Positions 35,789 to 43,517 of a stretch of DNA of 64,000 nucleotides are shown piece after piece. Below the pieces are notes generated by a model. It searched no databases. It was not told the origin of the DNA and saw nothing but the letters and a program-made list of their open reading frames with translations. The stretch is from assembly GCF_014639535.1 (NCBI RefSeq), contig NZ_BMGA01000004.1, positions 62,001-126,000 on the forward strand. Direction: 5' to 3'. Positions within the stretch are counted from its first letter, which is position 1. Every line of letters starts with the position of its first letter. A program made the position numbers and the translations under genes. The DNA is from Flavobacterium palustre (lineage in GTDB: Bacteria; Bacteroidota; Bacteroidia; Flavobacteriales; Flavobacteriaceae).

Positions 35789-36119
35789 CACAAACACAAA
35801 ATTCTTCCGGAATCACATCCGGAAGAATCGTTTATTCTTTGCGTCAATAAGCTGTTTACTACTTTTAATAGCCTGTAACAACAAACAAGACTTGAGCTTA
35901 GAATCCATAAAAACACCAACTGGCTGGGGATATGTGATTAAAAAAAATGACAAAATTATGATCAGACAATCTATAATTCCTGTCATTCAAGACGTCAAAT
36001 CATTTGAAAATGAAGAAGATGCACTGAAAACAGGGAATTTGGTTTTAGACAAATTGAAACAACAAACATCACCCACAATTACAAAAAAAGATTTAATTTT
36101 ATTGTCAATTAGAATCTAA
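35772..36119 (+). CDS. DUF4907 family lipoprotein
   Basis: The start at ATG 35772 (a second ATG at 35778 is equally possible) overlaps the end of the Kelch gene and gives about 115 residues. An ATG 13 codons upstream lies deeper in the Kelch gene and adds a non-signal stretch. The lipobox is LLLLIAC, and the mature part has TGWGYVIKKNDKIMIRQSIIP and a block near SFENEEDALKTGNLV, as in DUF4907. The domain is small and of unknown function. The stop is directly followed by the LytS ATG. Confidence 0.78.
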   Translation: MTMIINTNTKFFRNHIRKNRLFFASISCLLLLIACNNKQDLSLESIKTPTGWGYVIKKNDKIMIRQSIIPVIQDVKSFENEEDALKTGNLVLDKLKQQTSPTITKKDLILLSIRI

Positions 36120-37202
36120 ATGAACATAGAGGGAATTACAAACAACAATACTAACAAAATACTGATACACAGTATTATTTGGTGCTTTTTAATAATTGCC
36201 TCCTTACTGCCGTTTTATCAAAATTTCACCAGCATTAATGCCGAATTTTATATCCAATGGTCCAGTGGTATTGTATTGTTTTATGCTAACTACTTTTATT
36301 TTGTACCCAAATTACTTTTACAAAAAAAACACACAGCATATTTAGCAATAATAGTAAGCCTTGTTACGATTTTAAGCTGTATTAAAATTTTCTATTTCAG
36401 CCCTGATTTTCATAAACCGGAAATGGCTCAAAGAATATTTGACATTAATGGAAAAGAAATCATTCGGGATAAAATTTTTCAAAAAAAACCTCCATTTTTC
36501 TTTAAATTTTTTCCTTCTTTATTTTATTTATTCATTGTTTCGATTAGCACTTTAATCAAAACACTTTCAGAATTTTACACTAACGAACAAAACAAATTAA
36601 TTTCTGAAACCAATAAAACATCAACAGAATTAAACTATTTAAGAAAGCAAACTAATCCACATTTTCTGTTCAATGCCTTGAATAGTATTTATTCATTAGC
36701 CTATAAAAAATCCGATTTAGTTCCGGATGCTATTGTAACTTTGTCCGAAATGATGCGTTATATGTTGTATGAAACCGACAACAAAGCTGTATCTTTAGAA
36801 AAGGAAATCAACTATATTAAAAACTATATTGATTTACAAAAATTGCGATTAAACAACATCGAAAACATCTTTTTAAACATTCATGGCGATACCAGAAACA
36901 AATTAATTGAGCCTTTATTACTGATTTCGTTTATTGAAAATGCTTTTAAATATGGAACCGATTATAAAGGAGCCGCTTTTGTAAAAATCAAAATCAGTAT
37001 AGAAAATAATATCCTGGATTTTTGGATTGAAAATAAAATTGAAAACCAAATCAAAGACCCAAACAACTCCGGAATTGGTTTAACCAATATTAAAAACAGA
37101 CTGAATATTTTATATCCAAACGCACACCAACTGGCTATTGAACAAACGGATAACAAATACAGCGTTCATTTGAATTTAGAATTAGAAACATTGGAAAAAT
37201 AA
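36120..37202 (+). CDS. LytS-type sensor histidine kinase
   Basis: The 360-residue protein has four membrane helices (about residues 15-32, 47-62, 72-93, 135-152). A His_kinase domain carries the phosphoacceptor H181 in QTNPHFLFNALNSIYSL, followed by a GHKL ATPase with IENAFKYG and GIGLTNIKNRL. It lacks an extracellular sensor domain beyond short loops, so the signal may come from the neighbouring lipoproteins. The start abuts the DUF4907 stop, and the LytTR regulator starts 2 bases after its stop. Confidence 0.92.
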   Translation: MNIEGITNNNTNKILIHSIIWCFLIIASLLPFYQNFTSINAEFYIQWSSGIVLFYANYFYFVPKLLLQKKHTAYLAIIVSLVTILSCIKIFYFSPDFHKPEMAQRIFDINGKEIIRDKIFQKKPPFFFKFFPSLFYLFIVSISTLIKTLSEFYTNEQNKLISETNKTSTELNYLRKQTNPHFLFNALNSIYSLAYKKSDLVPDAIVTLSEMMRYMLYETDNKAVSLEKEINYIKNYIDLQKLRLNNIENIFLNIHGDTRNKLIEPLLLISFIENAFKYGTDYKGAAFVKIKISIENNILDFWIENKIENQIKDPNNSGIGLTNIKNRLNILYPNAHQLAIEQTDNKYSVHLNLELETLEK

Positions 37203-37204
37203 AC

Positions 37205-37927
37205 ATGATGAAGTGTGTAATTATTGATGACGAACCCTTAGCGGTTGATTTAATCAAAGAGTTTGTAAGCAAAGTAGAAAGTCTCGAACTCATCAATACT
37301 TTCAATAATGCTATTGATGCCATCGCGATGATTAATACTTCCAATGTGGATTTGATTTTTTTAGATATAGAAATGCCACATTTTTCAGGTATCGATTTCC
37401 TAAACGCCATTGACAAAAAACCTTTAGTAATTTTCACAACAGCTTATTCCGATTATGCTGTAGAAGGATTTAATCTTGGCGCCGTCGATTATTTGGTAAA
37501 ACCAATTCCTTTTAATCGTTTTTTAAAATCGGTTATGAGAGCACAACAACTATTTCTTTCTAATAAAACAGCTCCGACAACTGCTACTCTTCCGACGGCT
37601 ACTTCTGAAACAGAACCTGATTTTATGTTTGTGCGTTCAGAATACGAAAATGTAAAAATTAATTTTTCAGATATTTTATTTATCGAAGGATTAAAAGATT
37701 ATGTAAAAATATACACTACTGATAATAAATACACCCTAACTTTAACCAGCTTAATCAAACTGGAAAACACACTTTCCTCTAAAGGTTTTGCCCGAATTCA
37801 CCGCTCGTATATTATCAATATCAAATACGTGAAATCCATACAAAAAAACAAGGTATTAATTGCCGACAAGCGAATTCCTATCAGCGAAAGCTACAAAACC
37901 GCTTTCTTTGAAAAAATTAATTTGTAA
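37205..37927 (+). CDS. LytTR family response regulator
   Basis: The 240-residue protein has a receiver (about residues 1-120; acidic D8-D9, phosphoacceptor D54 in IFLDIEMPHFSG, Lys in DYLVKPIPF). A Thr/Ala-rich linker leads to a LytTR DNA-binding domain (about 140-238), with FVRSEYENVKINFSDILFIE and RIHRSYIINIKYV. LytTR proteins bind direct repeats and often regulate surface genes. It is translationally linked to the kinase and ends one base before the convergent carbonic anhydrase stop. Confidence 0.93.
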   Translation: MMKCVIIDDEPLAVDLIKEFVSKVESLELINTFNNAIDAIAMINTSNVDLIFLDIEMPHFSGIDFLNAIDKKPLVIFTTAYSDYAVEGFNLGAVDYLVKPIPFNRFLKSVMRAQQLFLSNKTAPTTATLPTATSETEPDFMFVRSEYENVKINFSDILFIEGLKDYVKIYTTDNKYTLTLTSLIKLENTLSSKGFARIHRSYIINIKYVKSIQKNKVLIADKRIPISESYKTAFFEKINL

Positions 37928-38446
37928 TTATTCCTGTTCTTTAAACCAACTGGAATACAACAAATAATTTTCGGCAATACGCTCAATCTCGCCCGCAAAA
38001 CTAGATTGGTTGATATCTTTTACTTTCTTAGCAGGCACTCCCGCCCATATAGAACCTGAAGTGACCACGGTATTTTGAGTAATTACCGCACCTGCTGCAA
38101 TAATAGAATTACTTTCGATAGTACAATTGTCCATTACTATAGCTCCCATTCCTATTAAGACATTGTCCTGTACCACACAGCCGTGAACTATTGCATTGTG
38201 TCCAATTGAAACATTATTTCCTATTATCGTTGGGTATTTTTGATAGGTACAATGAATAACGGCTCCATCCTGAATATTGACTTTGTTGCCAATTTTGATA
38301 TAATTCACATCACCTCTTACTACTGCATTAAACCAAACACTGCAAGAAGCTCCAAAAGTAACATCGCCAACAATGGTAGCATTTTCAGCTACATAACAAT
38401 CCTCAGGAATACTGGGTGATTTCCCTTTAACCGCTTTTATTATCAT
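37928..38446 (-). CDS. Gamma-carbonic anhydrase family protein
   Basis: The 172-residue protein is a left-handed beta helix of hexapeptide repeats. Zinc-ligand-like His residues are in DGAVIHCTY, VSIGHNAIVHGC. DVTFGASCSVWFNAVVRGD is the family signature. Related proteins are YrdA/PaaY; many bind zinc, but activity is not certain. Its stop abuts the stop of the LytTR gene on the other strand, with no bases between. Confidence 0.88.
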   Translation of the reverse strand: MIIKAVKGKSPSIPEDCYVAENATIVGDVTFGASCSVWFNAVVRGDVNYIKIGNKVNIQDGAVIHCTYQKYPTIIGNNVSIGHNAIVHGCVVQDNVLIGMGAIVMDNCTIESNSIIAAGAVITQNTVVTSGSIWAGVPAKKVKDINQSSFAGEIERIAENYLLYSSWFKEQE

Positions 38447-38491
38447 TTCTAAGTGTAAATTATTTTATACAAATGAATTTATATTAAAGTT

Positions 38492-38507
38492 CTCCCGATA
38501 GTTCGGG
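38492..38507. repeat. Short palindrome related to the dispersed repeat
   Basis: TCCCGATAGTTCGGGA has 6-bp arms (TCCCGA/TCGGGA) and a TAGT centre. It resembles the perfect palindrome TCCCGATAGCTATCGGGA at 63222-63239. It lies in the gap between the carbonic anhydrase gene and the PorP/SprF gene. Confidence 0.5.
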
Positions 38508-38574
38508 ACTGGTGTAATGCCGATGTAATATGAAAATAGTACTATGCATTGGACTATTGAATATACAATCGGTA

Positions 38575-39573
38575 TTAGTTGATTGCAGGACAGTGACATT
38601 CGTATTTTTCACGTTTGCAAAACAAATTAAGACCTAATGTAATTTGGTGAAAACCACCTGTACCAAATTTCACATCTCCTCCCAATTGAGAATAGGTATA
38701 AGCAAACATAAAATTATTGTAGTTCACACCTAAAATAGGGGTAATAGACTGGTATCTTTGTCTTGATGTTCCATTGCCGTTGTTAAATTCAGCTCCGTCA
38801 AAACTGGTTCTGTACGACAAACCGGCCCATAATGTACCAAAATCCATGGCTTTGTATGCTTTCATATTAAGATCAATAGCCTTTTCAGTAGTTTGGCTAG
38901 TATATTGAAACAACACCGAAGGTTCCCATAAAATTCGGTCTCTGTCACCAAAAATATAGCCTGTGCTTAAAATAAATTTTCTCAAATTATCACTTTCATA
39001 TCCGGAATAAATCTTACGTCGGGTTTCAATTGCATTTTTAATAGTTCCGTGTACATAAAAATCCAAATAGTTGTAAGACATCCCAATATCTACATTAAAA
39101 TAAGACGCTTTTTGAACAATTGTCCCGTCAACTATTGGATCAAAATCTCCTGATTGTATAAAAGAAGTCTCATCCAACTGACTTTGAATCAAACCTCCGC
39201 TAATACCAAAAGACAACTGATTCAAATCGATTTCATCTCTGGAAAACATCAAATGATAAGCATAAGTCAGTTTCATTCCTTTTTGAGAATGATAACCATT
39301 TTTATCATTGAAAAGAATAATTCCTCCACCGGCTTTCTCGCCTATTCTGCCGTTATAACTTAAGGTTTGAAGCGAAGGTGCATCTTCCTGGTCAAACCAT
39401 TGTTTACGGGCTGTTAATCTCAGTTTAGCACAATTAGAAGCTCCTGCCATCGAAGGATGCAGCAGGTAATAATTATCTGAAAGATAATCTGAATATACAG
39501 GAATACCTTCCTGAGAATAGGAATACAAACCAATAAAAAAACAGATTAAAAAATAGTTGAATTTAGTATTCAT
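38575..39573 (-). CDS. PorP/SprF family type IX secretion membrane protein
   Basis: From ATG 39573 the protein has 332 residues, with signal MNTKFNYFLICFFIGLYSYS. Codon 1 at 39591 is a weaker alternative. The mature start EGIPVYSDYLSDNYYLLHPSMAGASNC is the hallmark of PorP/SprF, outer-membrane proteins that anchor substrates of the type IX secretion system. A large adhesin gene usually sits beside sprF-like genes, but none is present here, so this is an orphan copy. It ends with a Cys pair KREKYECHCPAIN. Confidence 0.87.
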   Translation of the reverse strand: MNTKFNYFLICFFIGLYSYSQEGIPVYSDYLSDNYYLLHPSMAGASNCAKLRLTARKQWFDQEDAPSLQTLSYNGRIGEKAGGGIILFNDKNGYHSQKGMKLTYAYHLMFSRDEIDLNQLSFGISGGLIQSQLDETSFIQSGDFDPIVDGTIVQKASYFNVDIGMSYNYLDFYVHGTIKNAIETRRKIYSGYESDNLRKFILSTGYIFGDRDRILWEPSVLFQYTSQTTEKAIDLNMKAYKAMDFGTLWAGLSYRTSFDGAEFNNGNGTSRQRYQSITPILGVNYNNFMFAYTYSQLGGDVKFGTGGFHQITLGLNLFCKREKYECHCPAIN

Positions 39574-39694
39574 GTAATAGATTATATTCATCAGGATGCT
39601 TTATAAAACAACCAAAACTTTAGCCAAAAACTAAAGTTAAGTTAATTTATTCATTAATAATCCAAATATAGTTAATCATAGAAAATAACTTTAC

Positions 39695-39716
39695 TAAATT
39701 TGTAAAAATTTACAAA
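39695..39716 (+). promoter_or_regulatory. Promoter -7 element and overlapping palindrome upstream of nfu
   Basis: TAAATTTG (39695-39702) is a good -7 box, with no clear -33. TTTGTAAA (39699-39706) and TTTACAAA (39709-39716) form an 8-bp inverted repeat across two bases, overlapping the -7 element and ending 4 bases before the ATG. It could be an operator for an iron-sulfur or redox regulator, but AT-richness raises the chance of a random match. Confidence 0.45.
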
Positions 39717-39720
39717 AATC

Positions 39721-40620
39721 ATGACAAAAATAACCGTTAAAGAAACACAAAACCCTACGATATTAAAGTTTGAATTTGAGGATTTTATTACCAGAAACGA
39801 AAGTTTTGAGTTTAAAAACATAGATGAAGCCAAATCTTCTCCTCTTGCCCAACAATTATTTTATTTACCATTTGTAAAAACCGTTTATATTTCGGGCAAT
39901 TTTATTGCTATCGAAAGATTCAGCATTGTAGAATGGGACGATGTTAAAGAAGCTGTTGCTGAGCAAATTGAAAACTTTGTAAACAATGGAGGTGTCATTA
40001 TTAACCTTGATGACAACAAACCTAAAAAACAACCCATTACAGTTTACGGAGAAACAACTCCAAATCCTTCGGCATTAAAATTTGTAGTAAGCAGAATGCT
40101 GACTAAAAACGCAGTCGAATATAAAAACATCGACCAAACTGCTTCTTCACCATTGGCAAAAGAATTATTCAAATTTCCTTATGTGAAAGAAATTTTCATT
40201 GATGAAAATTATATTTCTGTAACCAAATACGACTTAAACAGCTGGGACGAAATTACCTTAGAACTAAGAACTTTCATCAAACAATATATTGAAAATGGCG
40301 GAATTGTACTTGATGACAGTGTTGTAATCAATGCCGAAAAGCAAGAGCAAATTAAAAACGAGGAGTTCGAAAAACTGGATGTTACTTCGCAACAAATCAT
40401 CAATATCTTAGAAGAATACGTAAAACCCGCAGTAGCTGCCGACGGTGGAAATATTGCTTTTGAATCTTATGACGAAGAAAGCAAAACAGTAAAGGTAATT
40501 CTTCAGGGAGCTTGCAGTGGCTGTCCTTCTTCAACTTTTACCTTAAAATCAGGAATCGAAAACATGTTGAAAAGCATGCTAAATGATGACAGAATTCAGG
40601 TTGAAGCTATTAATGCTTAA
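39721..40620 (+). CDS. NifU/Nfu iron-sulfur scaffold protein with duplicated Nfu_N domain
   Basis: Nfu carries [4Fe-4S] clusters to target proteins. The 299-residue protein has two related N-terminal domains: residues about 1-90 (TQNPTILKFEF) and about 100-190 (TPNPSALKFVV). Both include SSPLAQQLF or SSPLAKELF. The C-terminal NifU domain (about 220-295) has the cluster-binding Cys pair in GACSGCPSSTFTLKSG. The duplication is common in Bacteroidota. A terminator at 40641-40670 follows, so it is monocistronic. Confidence 0.93.
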   Translation: MTKITVKETQNPTILKFEFEDFITRNESFEFKNIDEAKSSPLAQQLFYLPFVKTVYISGNFIAIERFSIVEWDDVKEAVAEQIENFVNNGGVIINLDDNKPKKQPITVYGETTPNPSALKFVVSRMLTKNAVEYKNIDQTASSPLAKELFKFPYVKEIFIDENYISVTKYDLNSWDEITLELRTFIKQYIENGGIVLDDSVVINAEKQEQIKNEEFEKLDVTSQQIINILEEYVKPAVAADGGNIAFESYDEESKTVKVILQGACSGCPSSTFTLKSGIENMLKSMLNDDRIQVEAINA

Positions 40621-40640
40621 AACAGCCCCTCTTAAAAAGC

Positions 40641-40670
40641 AAAAAGCGTTTCGATTGAAACGCTTTTTTT
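40641..40670 (+). terminator. Terminator after nfu (possibly bidirectional)
   Basis: A perfect 12-bp stem (40641-40652 with 40657-40668) has a GATT loop and is followed by T on the plus strand; an A-run on the other side could serve the kup transcript too. Confidence 0.9.
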
Positions 40671-40714
40671 ATGATCTCGAATCAGAATATAACATTTAGT
40701 TTATCATTCCGATG

Positions 40715-40760
40715 AAGGAGGAATCTCATCAAGTTGATCACACAATGGAGATCACTCCTT
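40715..40760. repeat. Imperfect inverted repeat between nfu and kup
   Basis: AAGGAGGAATCTC (40715-40727) and GAGATCACTCCTT (40748-40760) are inverted repeats with two mismatches across 20 bases, followed by T on the plus strand. It is convergent with kup and may be a second terminator for the plus-strand transcript or a repeat element. Confidence 0.5.
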
Positions 40761-40770
40761 TTTTTGATTA

Positions 40771-42741
40771 TCACCTCATTTCCCGATTCAATTTGATGTT
40801 GGTTATTGGCTGATAAACCAACGGAATTTGTTCTATTTCAACATCTGATTTTTCTAATCCGAACGCTTTCTCATCACTTACTCCCAAACGTTTCAAGAAG
40901 AAATAACCATTCAACAAAAGACCTTCACGCAAGGCAAATTCGTTTTCAATTGACAAAAATTTCTCGATAACAACAAATTTAAAATCGGGTTCATTGTTGT
41001 ATTTGCTGGATCCATCTGATCTAATATGCAAATTGAGCTCTTTATTGGCTACTAATTCTTTGACAATATATTTGAAATACAATTCCGTTTTAGGCTGAAT
41101 CCTGAAACCAACATTAATATTTACCTTAATCACTTTATCCTCAACCAATTCAGACACATCATAAGACAACGTAAAAGGGTCTTCGGTGCGATTAATATGT
41201 AAAAACCAATATACATCCGCTCGTTTCGGTTTTTTGGAAAAAATAGATTTGATGATTTTTTCTTCTATTTCATATCTTCTGTCGGCTTTAGAAAGATAAA
41301 TTAAATGGGTTGCAAATTTAGGAATAGCATCATCCTGACTTAACTCGGCCAGTTGAGTACTATACTTGCCTAATTGTACAAATTGAGTGAATTTGTTATT
41401 GATTTTTCGGGCAAAATACCAAACATACATTACTATAAAAATAAACAATTCAAAAAATAAAAACATCCAACGTTCCTTAATTTTAGCCACATTGGCAATA
41501 AAAAAAGAAATTTCTATAGCCCCAAAAACAGTAAGAAATAAAATAACATATATTTTTTTCCATTTTAATCGGTAATAAATAAAATAGCTTAATAACAGGG
41601 AAGTCATCATCATTGTTATGGTAATAGAAAAACCATAAGCCGCTTCCATGTGAGCGCTTTCTTTAAAATAAATCATCATTAAAACACAACCAAACCAAAG
41701 TATCGCATTGATACTTGGAATGTAGATTTGACCTTTACTATCACTGGGTTGTCTTACAGTAACTCTTGGCCAGAAATTAAGATTCATAGCTTCACTAATT
41801 AACGTAAAACTACCACTTATCAATGCTTGCGAAGCTATGATTGTAGCACAGGTTGATATCATAATACTAGGAAGCAAAAACCAAGTAGGTATGATTTCAA
41901 AGAATGGGTTTCTGCCATTTAACAATGGCTCTCCCTGATGCATCAACCAGGCTGCCTGCCCTAAATATGCAATAACTAAACTTATTTTTACATAAATCCA
42001 GGTAATACGAATGTTTTTAATTCCACAATGTCCTAAATCAGAGTATAAAGCTTCAGCTCCTGTTGTACAAAGAAAAACAGCACCTAACAACCAAAACCCA
42101 TTGGGATAATTAACTAATAAATCATAGGCATAATATGGATTTAATGCCTTCAAAATATCCGGATGATGATTGATTTGATTGATTCCGGCAACAAATAACA
42201 TGGTAAACCAAACAGTCATAATAGGACCGAAAGTCTCCCCTATTACCTGTGTCCCAAAACGCTGGAAGAAAAATAATAACGACAAAATAGCTACCACAAT
42301 GCCTATGGTCAAAAAATTACCCGGGATAATTGTGTTTTCCAACCCCTTAACCATACTCAGTCCTTCAATAGCTGATGAAACAGAAATGGGTGGTGTAATA
42401 ATACCATCAGCTAATAAAGTGGTCGCTCCCAGTATCGTTGGGATTACTAATTTTTTACCATAGCGTCTCACTAATGCGTAGAGAGAGAAAATCCCGCCTT
42501 CTCCCTGATTATCGGCTCGAAGGGTGAGCCAGATATACTTGATGGTGGTTTGAAAAATCAAGGTCCAAAACACACAGGAAACTCCACCATAAACCAACAT
42601 TGTATTAATCTCTTTGGTGCCAATTATTGCTTTGAAAACGTATAGCGGACTCGTTCCAATATCTCCGTAAATAATCCCAAGTGCGACTAAAAGAGACGCA
42701 ATTGTTACCTTATTTGCAACTCCATTTTTTGTTGTATTCAT
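40771..42741 (-). CDS. kup: KUP-family potassium uptake protein
   Basis: From ATG 42741 the protein has 656 residues; 13 codons of upstream frame are not family-like. Kup is a proton-coupled K+ importer. LLVALGIIYGDIGTSPLYVF is the diagnostic N-terminal motif. About twelve transmembrane helices span residues 15-430, including GGIFSLYALVRRYG and CTTGAEALYSDLGHCG. A cytoplasmic C-terminal region of about 200 residues follows. It is transcribed in the same direction as, and 98 bases after, the KdpE-like gene, with candidate binding repeats between them. Confidence 0.94.
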   Translation of the reverse strand: MNTTKNGVANKVTIASLLVALGIIYGDIGTSPLYVFKAIIGTKEINTMLVYGGVSCVFWTLIFQTTIKYIWLTLRADNQGEGGIFSLYALVRRYGKKLVIPTILGATTLLADGIITPPISVSSAIEGLSMVKGLENTIIPGNFLTIGIVVAILSLLFFFQRFGTQVIGETFGPIMTVWFTMLFVAGINQINHHPDILKALNPYYAYDLLVNYPNGFWLLGAVFLCTTGAEALYSDLGHCGIKNIRITWIYVKISLVIAYLGQAAWLMHQGEPLLNGRNPFFEIIPTWFLLPSIMISTCATIIASQALISGSFTLISEAMNLNFWPRVTVRQPSDSKGQIYIPSINAILWFGCVLMMIYFKESAHMEAAYGFSITITMMMTSLLLSYFIYYRLKWKKIYVILFLTVFGAIEISFFIANVAKIKERWMFLFFELFIFIVMYVWYFARKINNKFTQFVQLGKYSTQLAELSQDDAIPKFATHLIYLSKADRRYEIEEKIIKSIFSKKPKRADVYWFLHINRTEDPFTLSYDVSELVEDKVIKVNINVGFRIQPKTELYFKYIVKELVANKELNLHIRSDGSSKYNNEPDFKFVVIEKFLSIENEFALREGLLLNGYFFLKRLGVSDEKAFGLEKSDVEIEQIPLVYQPITNIKLNREMR

Positions 42742-42799
42742 TATATATTTGATTAAAAATTCTAATGATACAAAGTTCAACCAAATGGTATTTACAGAA

Positions 42800-42840
42800 T
42801 ATAAAGATAAATATGCCTGATATAAAGATTTTATAAAGAT
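42800..42840 (-). promoter_or_regulatory. Phased TATAAAGAT repeats upstream of kup (candidate response-regulator site)
   Basis: TATAAAGAT occurs at 42800-42808, 42821-42829 and 42832-42840, with starts 21 and 11 bases apart, about two and one helical turns. On the minus strand the right-hand pair reads TTTATA-N5-TTTATA, close to the direct-repeat KdpE box known from E. coli as I recall it. The left end is 59 bases upstream of the kup ATG. The right repeat touches the last base of the KdpE-like stop codon. Confidence 0.6.
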
Positions 42841-43517
42841 TAACTAAAGCGATAGCCCACGCCACTTTCTGTAATAATGTGCTTAGGCTGATTTGGATTT
42901 TCTTCTATTTTTTTACGCAGTGTTGCAACAAAAACTCTCAGATATTGGGTTTCGGTCTGATAACCAATACCCCAAATCTCCTTTAAAATATACTGATGGG
43001 TCAAAACCCGACCTTCGTTCTTCATAAAAAGAGCCAATAAATTAAATTCGGTAGAAGTAAGTTTAACTATTTCGTTGTTTCGCTTTACTATTCGTGCTCC
43101 AAAATCTATTTGTAAATCATCACAAGAAAGAATACTACTGTCATTATGTAATTGGTTTCTACGAATGGCCGAACGAATTCGGGCAAGAAGTTCGGCAGTT
43201 CTGAAAGGTTTTGTCAAATAATCGGTAGCACCGTTATCAAGGGCTTTTACAATATCTTCTTCACTATCCTGAACCGACAGTATAACAATTGCCTTATTGT
43301 ACCAAGCACGGAGTTCTTGAAGAATTTCGTGACCACTTTTATCAGGTAAACCAATATCCAGTAAAATTAATTCAGGGGGATGATTCACGGCTAAAATCAT
43401 CCCTTCTTTTCCTGTTTCAGCAAACCAGACTTTGTAGTCGTTACTCTCTAAAGTTATTTCGAGTAATTTTCTAATTGGTGCTTCATCATCAATAACCAGT
43501 ATTTCTGCTTTATTCAT
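42840..43517 (-). CDS. kdpE: KdpE-like OmpR-family response regulator
   Basis: The 225-residue protein has a receiver (about residues 1-120; phosphoacceptor D54 in LILLDIGLPDKSGHE, Lys in DYLTKPFRTAEL). A winged-helix Trans_reg_C domain (about 130-224) has LTSTEFNLLALFMKNEGRV and the recognition region YLRVFVATLRKKIE. Its sequence style and pairing with a DUF4118 kinase match KdpE, the regulator of the kdpFABC K+ ATPase in other bacteria. The structural kdp genes are not in the window; kup is next. Confidence 0.88.
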   Translation of the reverse strand: MNKAEILVIDDEAPIRKLLEITLESNDYKVWFAETGKEGMILAVNHPPELILLDIGLPDKSGHEILQELRAWYNKAIVILSVQDSEEDIVKALDNGATDYLTKPFRTAELLARIRSAIRRNQLHNDSSILSCDDLQIDFGARIVKRNNEIVKLTSTEFNLLALFMKNEGRVLTHQYILKEIWGIGYQTETQYLRVFVATLRKKIEENPNQPKHIITESGVGYRFS

